Part shown: positions 21,073 to 26,800 of the stretch, piece by piece | How positions within the stretch are numbered: position 1 is the stretch's first letter | Layout of the letters: each line of letters begins with the position of its first letter | Source of the DNA: a virus | Length of the DNA stretch: 26,800 bases | IMG/VR virus record: IMGVR_UViG_3300042880_000544 | Coordinates: 1 to 26,800 of that record | Reading direction: 5' to 3' (one strand) | Position numbers and translations under genes: made by a program | Notes under the pieces: model-generated | The model's database searches: none | Told to the model about the DNA's origin: nothing | What the model saw: only the letters and a program-made list of their open reading frames with translations

Positions 21073-23055
21073 TTATTTTCGGTAGCGGGTCGCTTCGTAC
21101 CCTTCTGCTGCAAGCGGCAATCCATCTGCCCACGCTGGGTTGCGTGTCATAAGCGCAGCCAACTCATGTACGTTGAATTCTTCGGTGTTCGGGGTCTCGG
21201 AGATGATTTCGTCATGCACCGACATCACGGGCGGGTAGCCGTTCTTCTCGGCCAGCAGCATCCCGTGCATCAGGATATCGGCGGCGCAGGCTTGCGTTGC
21301 ATTCTCGATGGCCTTGCCGCCGTAGGACTTGATGCGCTCCCACTTCCGTGTGAACTGGTTCACGCCCATGTACGACCACTTGCCGCTGATCGGATCGACC
21401 TGCGGGTTCGGGTAGCACAGGTATCGACCGCTGGGCAGACGGATCCGCAGCCAGTAGTTGCTGCCCAGCTTCATCGAGTCGACGACCAGCCGAGGACCGA
21501 CGGGGATCACCGCTTTCGGGTTATCGGTCGCGGCCTTGAGCGCCGCGTCCATGTCGTACCAGAGGTCGCGGATGTTCGGGTGGGCGTCGCGCCAGCCGCG
21601 AACGATCTCCAGCACCTGCGGCTCAGGCAATCGGACGCCGTAGCCCGCGGCCATCGTCGTGAATGCGCCAGACGCACCCTGAAAGCCGAGGGCAAGCTCC
21701 ATGACCTTGCCGATCTGCCTTTCGTCGTCGGTGATCGTGGCGACGTCGCGGTTGAACGCCTTGGCGTAGGCCAGCTTATACAGATCCGGGCCGGTCTTGG
21801 CGTCGCGTTCCCGGAAGGCGTCGAGTTTCCACTCTTCACCGGCCAGCCAGGCCACGACGCGCCCTTCGATGTTGGACAGATCGCACACGACCAGCTTGCG
21901 GCCTTCAGGCGCCACCAGGAGACCGCGCAAGGCTGCCGACGCCATCTCCATGACGTTGGGCACCAGCAGATCAATGCAGCCCGCCTTGAAGGCGTCGATG
22001 GCCTCCAGGATGGCCGGCTGCTTGATGTGCTTGGGAGGGCGGGGCAGGTTGTGGGGCTGGAACACCCGACCGGCCAGCCGCCCGGTGCGCGCCGCGCCCC
22101 GGAACTGCGTGCCGCCGCGCAGCCTGTGGTCGGCCGACATCGCCTTGGCGATGGATGTGTACTTGCGCACCGACACCGTGGACGCCTGCAGCCGGTTGCG
22201 AAGCAACTCGGCCGCGCCCCAGTCGAGGTCGGCGCTGTCGAGCAGGTTCTCGACGGTGGAGCCGCGCAGATCAGCCAGCACGATGCCGAACCTGTCGCGC
22301 AGATATCGCAGCAGCGCATCGCGCTGGGTCGTCGCTTCAAGATGCCCATAGGACATGTCCGCAGCGTCCTTCGCCAGGCGGCGCTGCTCAAGGTCGCATG
22401 CCTTGGCGGCTGCGATGGCGAACTCGGCGTCGACCGCTACACCACGCTCATTGATGCGACCGTCGAGGTGGAAGAGTTCGACCTCTTGCGCCGTCCAGTT
22501 GCACCGGGGCATCCGCTTGGTCAACTTGCGCATCGCCTCGACGTCACGCGCGGCGTACTCCATGAACCGCTGCCAATCCTCCGGGTCGGTGTCGCGGGTG
22601 CGGCGGCGGATCTTCTGTTTCTTGCCCTGGAATTTGCAGAACTTCAGCACCAGCCTGCGACCGTCGTCCATCTTCGCGTCTTCGCCAGACAGGCCGAACA
22701 GCGTGCCCAGCTTGCCGAGCGCGCCTGGCAGGCTATGGGACAACGCCAAGGCCATCGTGCAGCGCCAGCGTTCGATGGGGATATCGACGCCAGCACCGTG
22801 CTTCATCGCGAAACGGTCGAACTGGTAGTTGTGCGCCCAGACGCGCACCTCGGGGTCTGCGAGGGCCGCGGCCAGCCGATCCGGCATCGGGTCGGACGTT
22901 GTTCTGTCCCACACCGACACCGGCTCTTCATCGACTGCCCACGCCACCAGCATGACCTCGCACGCCTCGGTGTAGGCGTGCGTGCCGACGCGAATATCTC
23001 GGTGTCCGAACGTCTCGGTGTCGAGCCACAGGTTCTTCATCGTCGGCACGCTCAC
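21073..23055 (-). CDS. Family A DNA polymerase with 3'-5' exonuclease domain
   Basis: This 660-residue phage replicative polymerase lacks the 5' nuclease part found in bacterial Pol I. Exonuclease motif I is LDTE (D12, E14), motif II lies at HNYQFDR (75-81) and motif III at YAARD (167-171). Polymerase motif A is CDLSNIEGR (391-399; the usual form is DYSQIELR), motif B covers ERQIGKVMELALGFQG (445-460, with K450 and F458), and motif C is VHDE (613-616). All catalytic acids expected for proofreading and synthesis are present. The start is GTG 23055 or ATG 23040 (MKNLWLDTET); neither has a good ribosome binding site, and coupling to the DUF2815 gene two bases upstream is likely. It should copy the phage genome together with the helicase and the binding protein. 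Confidence 0.93.
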   Translation of the reverse strand: MSVPTMKNLWLDTETFGHRDIRVGTHAYTEACEVMLVAWAVDEEPVSVWDRTTSDPMPDRLAAALADPEVRVWAHNYQFDRFAMKHGAGVDIPIERWRCTMALALSHSLPGALGKLGTLFGLSGEDAKMDDGRRLVLKFCKFQGKKQKIRRRTRDTDPEDWQRFMEYAARDVEAMRKLTKRMPRCNWTAQEVELFHLDGRINERGVAVDAEFAIAAAKACDLEQRRLAKDAADMSYGHLEATTQRDALLRYLRDRFGIVLADLRGSTVENLLDSADLDWGAAELLRNRLQASTVSVRKYTSIAKAMSADHRLRGGTQFRGAARTGRLAGRVFQPHNLPRPPKHIKQPAILEAIDAFKAGCIDLLVPNVMEMASAALRGLLVAPEGRKLVVCDLSNIEGRVVAWLAGEEWKLDAFRERDAKTGPDLYKLAYAKAFNRDVATITDDERQIGKVMELALGFQGASGAFTTMAAGYGVRLPEPQVLEIVRGWRDAHPNIRDLWYDMDAALKAATDNPKAVIPVGPRLVVDSMKLGSNYWLRIRLPSGRYLCYPNPQVDPISGKWSYMGVNQFTRKWERIKSYGGKAIENATQACAADILMHGMLLAEKNGYPPVMSVHDEIISETPNTEEFNVHELAALMTRNPAWADGLPLAAEGYEATRYRK

Positions 23056-23057
23056 GC

Positions 23058-23603
23058 TCAGACCAGATCGCTCGCGTCTTCGTCGTCTTCCAGGATGTCG
23101 AAGGCGTCAGCCGATGCCACACCCCCGCCACCGAACCGGTCGCCGTCCTTGACGAACTGGATGCCCATCAGCAGTGCGTTGATGCCCAGGCCGTACTGGT
23201 TCTCCTGCGCCCAGACATCGATCTGAGCGTTGACGACGCACCCAGCGTAGGGCAGACCGTCGCCGGGCTGCAGCGGGGCGCGCTGGCGGTCGATTACGGT
23301 CGGGCGGTCCTTGTTCGACGCGCTGACGTACATCATGCCGTCGAATCCGTCGTAGCGGGCCTTCTCAGCGCCGTCGTGCAGACAGACCTTGTTCTTGGCG
23401 CGGACTGCCTTCATGGACACTTCCGCTTTCGCACCCCACTTGTCCTTGGCGACCTTCTCGATGGCCTCGACCATCTGCTTATGCGCGGGACTGTCGACGG
23501 CGAAGATCAGAGTCGCCGAGTACCGGGGATCCGAATCGCCGACGCCGCGGGCTTCGAACAGGTTGGGGAACGCGAGACGGACATTCTTGAGCATCACTTG
23601 CAT
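23058..23603 (-). CDS. DUF2815 single-stranded-DNA-binding-like protein
   Basis: This 181-residue protein starts at ATG 23603, with AAAGGAAAGACC directly upstream. The DUF2815 pattern is visible: MLKNVRLAFPNLFEAR at the N-terminus, RYSATLIFAVDSPAHKQ, CLHDGAEKARYDGFDGMMYVSASNKDRP (split around residues 74-101) and PYAGCVVNAQIDVWAQENQYGLGINALLMGIQFVKDGDRFGGG towards the end. Members are predicted OB-fold proteins related in role to T7 gp2.5. The C-terminus is acidic (DILEDDEDASDLV), as in single-strand-binding proteins that recruit partners through their tails. It lies between the DUF2800 gene and the polymerase gene, a common cassette in phages. Confidence 0.85.
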   Translation of the reverse strand: MQVMLKNVRLAFPNLFEARGVGDSDPRYSATLIFAVDSPAHKQMVEAIEKVAKDKWGAKAEVSMKAVRAKNKVCLHDGAEKARYDGFDGMMYVSASNKDRPTVIDRQRAPLQPGDGLPYAGCVVNAQIDVWAQENQYGLGINALLMGIQFVKDGDRFGGGGVASADAFDILEDDEDASDLV

Positions 23604-23627
23604 GGTCTTTCCTTTCGGGTTTGAGGG

Positions 23628-24785
23628 TTAAACAAGGTCGTCGAAATCCGAATCGGCACCCGGCAGAATCGACGGGCGCTTATCGGTTACAGGGGCGATC
23701 TCGGGCTTGCCCTCCGATCGCTCGATGTGCTGTTCCAAGGCCAGCCAGCGCTTGGGCGTTGCTGCGAAATTCTTCTGAGCAGTCGTCGGGCTGATGACCT
23801 TGAAGGCGTAGATCTCCTCCTTGGACAGGCGCCACTTCTTGAGCAGTGCCTCGACTTCTGCTTCGTTCTTCCACTTCCTGTTGCCGGCACGGCCAGCGAC
23901 CAGCTTGTAGCCGGGGATCTCGTGCCCCTCCTTCATGCGGGTCTCGGCCATCGTTTCGACCGCGTCGCACCAGCTCCGGATCAGATCCAGTTTGTCGATG
24001 ACGGTCGCGAACCACTCATTGTCATGCAGCACGATCGATCCTACGGTTGCAGCGTCCAGGTCTTCGAAGCCGCACTCATCACCGACGATGATGCTGCGCA
24101 CTTCGTCTTGCAGGGCCGGGCACTTGCCCTTGGCAGGACAGAACCGGCACTGCGATGCTCCGGCAATGCGGGGTGCATCAGGCTGCGCTACGCGCTCCAC
24201 CAGATCGACCAGCGAGCCCGCAAAAGCGTCCAGCTCCGCCGGTGTGACGACATGCACGTCGTAGTTGCCCAGCCGCGGCTGAACGATGTGCAGTTCGATC
24301 CTGGAGATGTCATGGATCAGATCCCACTCGCGCATCAACGGTAAGGCGTATGCGCGCAGTTGCTCCCCGTCGGCGTAGACGCGAACGCCGCGACCGCACT
24401 TAAGATCGAACACACGCAGGGTACCGTCGTCGCAGCCGACCAGCACCGCGTCGGTCGTGCCCCAGCCGTTGATCTCCGGAATCGGCAAGGTCTGCTCGAC
24501 CAGCAACTGCCCGCCGAACTTCAACTGCATTTCGCGGATGTAGCCGACGTATTTCTCGACGACAGAAATGCGCTCATCGTTCATCACGAACCCGAGCGTC
24601 TCCTGGTTGCGGAACTCGGTGACGGGGCGCCCGGTCAGGATGTGCTTGGCTACCTCGTGCATCGCGGTGCCCTCCTCGGCAGCCGCAGATGACGTGTCGG
24701 GGCAGCCTTCCGTTTCCTGAACGCTGCCCGGACATGCGAAGGCCCGGTAGAGCATCGACGGGCTGAGTTTGGAATGCTGCTCCAT
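23628..24785 (-). CDS. DUF2800 protein, PD-(D/E)xK nuclease-like
   Basis: These 385 residues run from ATG 24785 (MEQHSKLSPSML), one base after the preceding stop; the open frame upstream belongs to that gene's region and is rejected. DUF2800 features include LSPSMLYRAFACPGS, EEGTAMHEVAKHIL (about residues 37-50), VEQTLPIPEINGWGTTDAVLVG and LRVFDLKCGRGVRVYADGEQLRAY. The D...DxK pair lies in TTDAVLVG and FDLKCGRG, and a Cys cluster CRFCPAKGKCPAL is present, as in Cas4/RecB-type nucleases that bind an iron-sulphur cluster. The likely role is DNA-end processing in recombination with the DUF2815 partner. The C-terminus GADSDFDDLV is acidic and echoes the partner's tail. Confidence 0.85.
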   Translation of the reverse strand: MEQHSKLSPSMLYRAFACPGSVQETEGCPDTSSAAAEEGTAMHEVAKHILTGRPVTEFRNQETLGFVMNDERISVVEKYVGYIREMQLKFGGQLLVEQTLPIPEINGWGTTDAVLVGCDDGTLRVFDLKCGRGVRVYADGEQLRAYALPLMREWDLIHDISRIELHIVQPRLGNYDVHVVTPAELDAFAGSLVDLVERVAQPDAPRIAGASQCRFCPAKGKCPALQDEVRSIIVGDECGFEDLDAATVGSIVLHDNEWFATVIDKLDLIRSWCDAVETMAETRMKEGHEIPGYKLVAGRAGNRKWKNEAEVEALLKKWRLSKEEIYAFKVISPTTAQKNFAATPKRWLALEQHIERSEGKPEIAPVTDKRPSILPGADSDFDDLV

Positions 24786-24786
24786 C

Positions 24787-25218
24787 TCAGGACTCGGCGG
24801 CGGCGCGCAGGGCGTGAACGGCCTCGCGGTAGTTGGCGGGATCGATCTCACGGGCGTTCTTGACACCCAGACCGGCCAGCGCGCCCAGCGCGGCGTCGCG
24901 ACCCTTGTCCCGCACGATCGTCATCACCAGTGCGGAGATGTCGGCCTGCGTCGGTTCGGGATCCTCGATATCCGCGAATGCCTCCGCTGTCGGCTCGGGC
25001 TGCGGCTCAGGCTGCGGCTCAGGCTGCGGCTCAGGCTGCGGCTCGGCGACGGGCTCTTCAACGACCGGGGGCGCCGCCTGGACGGCGGGCTCTTCGGCCT
25101 GCTTGGTGCGCTTGGCGCGCGGGGCAGGGGTCTCTTTGGCGGACAGGCCGATGGTCGCGAGCATTCCGGTCAGCGCGTTGATGGCGCAGGTCAACTCTTC
25201 AAGCTTCTGTTCAAGCAT
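24787..25218 (-). CDS. Hypothetical protein with Pro/Glu hinge
   Basis: These 143 residues run from ATG 25218, directly preceded by AGGAGAAACC, a strong ribosome binding site. The N-terminal 25 residues are a helix (MLEQKLEELTCAINALTGML). A Pro/Glu/Ala-rich linker with PEPQPEPQPEPQPEP follows, and the C-terminal 50 residues form a compact helical domain (DISALVMTIVRDKGRDAALGALAGLGVK, split around 90-120; then NYREAVHALRAA). The C-terminal domain type (KGRDAALxxLxxxGxxx) is one I have seen in phage recombination regions, without a firm function. It heads the replication cassette together with DUF2800. The linker is encoded by a 12-base DNA repeat. Confidence 0.65.
   Translation of the reverse strand: MLEQKLEELTCAINALTGMLATIGLSAKETPAPRAKRTKQAEEPAVQAAPPVVEEPVAEPQPEPQPEPQPEPQPEPTAEAFADIEDPEPTQADISALVMTIVRDKGRDAALGALAGLGVKNAREIDPANYREAVHALRAAAES
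24992..25044 (-). repeat. 12-base tandem repeat coding for PEPQ units
   Basis: On the + strand the unit is GGCTCAGGCTGC. Copies start at 24992 (one variant base), 25004, 25016 and 25028, followed by a partial copy. It encodes the repeated Pro-Glu-Pro-Gln linker in the gene at 24787-25218. The near-perfect copies indicate recent slippage; length can change by four residues at a time without breaking the frame. Confidence 0.85.
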
Positions 25219-25237
25219 GGTTTCTCCTGGGGGTTGG

Positions 25238-25390
25238 TCAGAGTGCGCCTGTGGCGATCGCCACAGACGCATAGAGCGCGCCGATGGCCGCTCCGATGAG
25301 GGCTGCGATCAGCATGTCGCGGATCGGTGTGGACTTCTTGTAGGGGCGCGGCAGGGGCTGCGGTGCGCGGATGATCGAGGTCGGTGGCAT
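25238..25390 (-). CDS. Small membrane protein, first gene of the leftward operon
   Basis: These 50 residues run from ATG 25390. A Pro-rich basic N-terminus (MPPTSIIRAPQPLPRPYKKS) is followed by one membrane span (MLIAALIGAAIGALYASVAI, about residues 26-45). There is no clear ribosome binding site, and the start lies about 32 bases after the -10 box of the leftward promoter. Confidence is limited by its size, but the span is distinct and the gene fills the space between the promoter and the next gene. No family is recognised. Confidence 0.45.
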   Translation of the reverse strand: MPPTSIIRAPQPLPRPYKKSTPIRDMLIAALIGAAIGALYASVAIATGAL

Positions 25391-25421
25391 GGTTTGGGTT
25401 CGGGTTGCGTTGGAGTGGTGG

Positions 25422-25450
25422 ATATTGCATGAAAATTTGAGGCCGTGCAA
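25422..25450 (-). promoter_or_regulatory. Leftward early promoter
   Basis: On the minus strand a -35 box TTGCAC (25450-25445) is separated by 17 bases from CAATAT (25427-25422). The -10 is weak, but the spacing is ideal, and the site stands exactly where the leftward operon must begin. The rightward promoter on the other side uses the same -35 box and spacing. The gene-free stretch 25391-25564 (174 bases) holds both promoters and the palindrome. Confidence 0.45.
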
Positions 25451-25455
25451 CCCCT

Positions 25456-25469
25456 GTGAAAATTTTCAC
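25456..25469. promoter_or_regulatory. Operator-like 14-base palindrome between divergent promoters
   Basis: GTGAAAATTTTCAC is a perfect palindrome of AT-rich character in GC-rich DNA. It lies five bases upstream of the leftward -35 box and about 20 bases upstream of the rightward one. A partial copy, TGAAAATTT, occurs at 25430-25438 in the spacer of the leftward promoter, 27 bases away. This layout suits a regulator controlling early transcription. No repressor gene is visible in the window. Confidence 0.5.
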
Positions 25470-25489
25470 GATTTATGGAACGAAAGTGC

Positions 25490-25518
25490 TTGCACATGCG
25501 CAAGAGGTGTGAGAGTAT
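25490..25518 (+). promoter_or_regulatory. Rightward promoter for the small-gene block
   Basis: The -35 box TTGCAC (25490-25495), a 17-base spacer and GAGTAT (25513-25518) would start transcription near 25525, 40 bases before the GTG at 25565. The -35 box lies inside an inverted repeat CTTGC-N6-GCAAG (25489-25504), a second possible regulator site. The -10 has only three of six consensus bases, so the call rests on spacing, position and the match with the leftward promoter. Confidence 0.42.
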
Positions 25519-25564
25519 CTGTTCATGCGCTGCACGACGCGGCGCGCCAACCAGGAGCAGGATC

Positions 25565-25792
25565 GTGAACACCAAGACCTACCAGATCAGCAAAGAGCGC
25601 GAGGACGGCTACGCGGTCAGCCTCCGCCGCACCGGGAAGATCCTGGCTTACTTCAACGACGAACTCAGCGCCCGGGAGTACCGGCTCGCCCAAGAGCGAG
25701 CTGACGAACAGTCTCGAGTGGGGTCAGAGTTCAACAAGCAACAGGCCCTGGACTCGATGATCGCCGAGCTCCGCGCAGAACTCCTCGGCTGA
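25565..25792 (+). CDS. Small hypothetical protein
   Basis: These 75 residues run from GTG 25565, preceded by AGGAGCAGGATC, a good ribosome binding site. An upstream in-frame ATG at 25475 lies within the promoter region and is rejected. The protein begins with a beta-like part (TYQISKEREDGYAVSLRRTGKILAYFND, split across residues 5-32) and continues as a charged helix (SAREYRLAQERADEQ...). No family is recognised. It is the first gene after the rightward promoter. Confidence 0.6.
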   Translation: MNTKTYQISKEREDGYAVSLRRTGKILAYFNDELSAREYRLAQERADEQSRVGSEFNKQQALDSMIAELRAELLG

Positions 25793-25805
25793 ACGGGGGT
25801 CTGAC

Positions 25806-26096
25806 ATGCGCACTCTTCGCCTCTACCAAGAGGAGGTGGTCCGCCACATCCTCAGTAACCCTAGTGATCGACGAAAGACCATGAACACCACTCAGCACCT
25901 CGACGCAAGACAGGCCCGCCGCATGGCCGCTGAAGATCGGTTTCTGGCCCGCATCGAGCGCCGCGAAATCGCAGCCGACCGGATGATCGGTGAACTGGCA
26001 TCAGGTCGGTGCTACGTCTGGCCGGTCGGCGGCAAGTACCGTGAAGGTGACCGGGCAGAGTTGATCGCCTTCCTGATCCGTAACCAATACTGCTGA
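25806..26096 (+). CDS. Hypothetical protein
   Basis: These 96 residues run from ATG 25806 (MRTLRLYQEEV), with GGGGG about ten bases upstream; an internal ATG at 25881 (MNTTQHLDARQ) is an alternative start. The protein is rich in Arg and Asp/Glu, with helices RRMAAEDRFLARIERREIAAD and a C-terminal YREGDRAELIAFLIRNQYC. I see no known motif. A hairpin and a strong ribosome binding site for the next gene follow it. Confidence 0.55.
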   Translation: MRTLRLYQEEVVRHILSNPSDRRKTMNTTQHLDARQARRMAAEDRFLARIERREIAADRMIGELASGRCYVWPVGGKYREGDRAELIAFLIRNQYC

Positions 26097-26102
26097 ACAA
26101 CC

Positions 26103-26122
26103 CGCCCGGCGCAAGCCGGGCG
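26103..26122 (+). other. Stable RNA hairpin with GCAA tetraloop between two genes
   Basis: CGCCCGGC (26103-26110), loop GCAA, and GCCGGGCG (26115-26122) form a perfect eight-pair stem closed by a GNRA tetraloop, one of the most stable hairpin types. No T run follows; instead AAGGAG, the ribosome binding site of the next gene, starts five bases later. It is more likely an RNA stability or translation-control element than a terminator. Confidence 0.5.
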
Positions 26123-26139
26123 CGCAAGGAGAACCCGAA

Positions 26140-26448
26140 ATGAAACCGATCTACATTCGACGCGACCGCGACGGCAACCCGATTGGCGAGCCTGTGCCCT
26201 ACGAACCGCTGCTTGTCCTGTGCGGGACGTACATCCACAAGCTCGCCCTGCACAAGGACGACTCCGGGCAGTGGATCGTCGGCCACCCGCCTTCAGGCGG
26301 GAAGGTCACGCGGGTCGATAGCACCTACGCTTCGTCTCGCGGGTTGGGCCTGACGCGGGCCCGCCGCCTGGCGATGGCCCGGATCGACGACCTGATCGAG
26401 GAGGTCGGTTCTGATGCGTTCAACCGCATCATGTCGCGCAAGGCTTGA
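26140..26448 (+). CDS. Hypothetical protein
   Basis: These 102 residues run from ATG 26140, preceded by AAGGAGAACCCGAA. The N-terminal half is beta-like (KPIYIRRDRDGNPIGEPVPY, LLVLCGTYIHKLALHKDD, GQWIVGHPPSGGKV); the C-terminal half is helical (LTRARRLAMARIDDLIEEVG). I recognise no family. It is the last rightward gene and faces a converging small gene five bases away, with no clear terminator between. Confidence 0.6.
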   Translation: MKPIYIRRDRDGNPIGEPVPYEPLLVLCGTYIHKLALHKDDSGQWIVGHPPSGGKVTRVDSTYASSRGLGLTRARRLAMARIDDLIEEVGSDAFNRIMSRKA

Positions 26449-26453
26449 CCGCC

Positions 26454-26681
26454 TCACACTTCGCGGGCGCGGTACTTCTGGACCGCGTCCCGCAGCACCT
26501 CAATGAAGATCGCTGTGTGCATGGCGTCCTTCCATAGCGGCGTATCCCATCTGTCCAACAGCGCCTGACTGGCGGTCAGCAGGTCGTGAGCCGCGAAGTG
26601 CTTGTCGCGAAGCGCATCACGCTGGGCCTTGATGCAGGCTGGGCGCTCGCAGTGGTAGCTGCAGGTGTGGATGTCGGTCAT
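26454..26681 (-). CDS. Small Cys-led phage protein
   Basis: The N-terminus of this 75-residue protein, MTDIHTCSYHCERPACIKAQ, holds CxxxCxxxxC plus histidines, followed by the charged helix RDALRDKHFAAHDLL. Short proteins with a CSYHCxRPxCIKAQRDELRD-type start recur in many phages as I recall, always unassigned; metal binding is plausible. The ATG lies four bases after the stop of the repeat protein upstream, so the two are probably co-transcribed from beyond the right edge. Confidence 0.65.
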   Translation of the reverse strand: MTDIHTCSYHCERPACIKAQRDALRDKHFAAHDLLTASQALLDRWDTPLWKDAMHTAIFIEVLRDAVQKYRAREV

Positions 26682-26685
26682 TTCG

Positions 26686-26800
26686 TCACGCCCCCGATGT
26701 TCGTTGCCTCAGTTGTTTGCCAACCGTGCCGTAGCCGCATCCGTAGCCGTAGCCGTAGCCGTTGCCGTTGCCGTAGCCGTAGCCGTTGCCGTTGCCGTGA
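26686..26800 (-). CDS. Gly-Tyr/Gly-Asn repeat protein, C-terminal end (start lies beyond the window)
   Basis: Thirty-seven codons are visible before the TGA at 26686-26688. The part nearest the edge alternates glycine with tyrosine or asparagine (GNGNGYGYGNGNGYGYGYG), followed by CGYGTVGKQLRQRTSGA. The frame stays open to the window edge. The alternating pattern could be a flexible surface-type or aggregation-prone tail. As the DNA is a simple repeat, open frames exist on both strands, so I rely on the clean junction with the next - strand gene. Function unknown. Confidence 0.45.
   Translation of the reverse strand, partial: HGNGNGYGYGNGNGYGYGYGCGYGTVGKQLRQRTSGA
26728..26799. repeat. Hexamer tandem repeat GCCGTA/GCCGTT
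   Basis: Twelve consecutive six-base units from 26728 alternate between GCCGTA and GCCGTT in blocks (an early unit is GCCGCA and the next is TCCGTA) and run to the window edge. The A/T third-position pattern groups units in twos and threes, suggesting that larger 24-base blocks were duplicated. On the minus strand it codes for Gly-Tyr and Gly-Asn dipeptides. Confidence 0.85.

Noticed and set aside
21166-23226. A 686-codon open frame on the + strand opposite the DNA polymerase gene
   Set aside because: It is the antisense shadow of a clearly functional polymerase in GC-rich DNA; the protein has no recognisable motif and the frame matches no neighbouring gene arrangement.
26103-26122. Hairpin considered as a Rho-independent terminator
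   Set aside because: No T run follows, and a strong ribosome binding site for the next gene starts five bases later.

Overview
The window is a stretch of a tailed-phage (siphovirus) genome or prophage. The host is probably a GC-rich Gram-negative bacterium; a proteobacterium is my best guess. The signs are a complete long non-contractile tail module in canonical order, a phage replication/nucleotide cassette on the opposite strand, tightly overlapping genes, GC-rich codon use and a lipobox-bearing lipoprotein. No integrase, repressor, terminase, capsid gene, endolysin or holin was recognised, so virulent versus temperate cannot be decided here. No tRNA, CRISPR array or insertion sequence was seen.

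Layout, left arm (+ strand, 1-16052): the end of a virion structural protein; a compact terminator/promoter junction; tail tube protein; the two tail assembly chaperone reading frames joined by a likely -1 frameshift; a 1232-residue tape measure protein with an exact 73-residue internal repeat; then a tail tip of the type known from gene transfer agents (DUF2460 distal tail protein, DUF2163 hub, NlpC/P60 peptidase, 1141-residue baseplate/host-specificity protein). Next come fibre-like proteins: one DUF2793-like protein and two tandem paralogues. After these is the most unusual item: a second copy of the tail tube domain fused to an N-terminal VSQxAVEV-type segment, beside a small protein made of the same kind of repeats. 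The arm ends with a lipoprotein, a one-helix membrane protein, a Cys-rich protein and an unrecognised basic-tailed protein.

Middle/right arm (- strand, 25390 down to 16012): one leftward early operon whose genes mostly overlap by ATGA or GTGA. In transcription order it holds a small membrane protein, a Pro/Glu-hinged protein, a DUF2800 nuclease-like protein, a DUF2815 single-strand-binding-like protein, a family A DNA polymerase with 3'-5' exonuclease, two small proteins, a VRR-NUC nuclease, an SNF2-type helicase, a small membrane protein, a helix-turn-helix protein, further small proteins, a MazG-like pyrophosphohydrolase, a divergent ThyX, a DUF551-like/DUF3310 protein and a last hypothetical gene. 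The late and early arms converge and overlap at 16012-16052, where a perfect 10-bp stem sits. Together these genes would supply dTMP, clean the dNTP pool, copy DNA and process recombination ends.

Right end: an intergenic control region (25391-25564) holds two divergent promoters with identical -35 boxes around a 14-bp palindrome. The rightward promoter serves three small genes (25565-26448). These converge on a - strand pair: a Cys-rich small protein and the end of a Gly-Tyr/Gly-Asn repeat protein cut by the window edge. There is no gene-free stretch longer than 300 bases.
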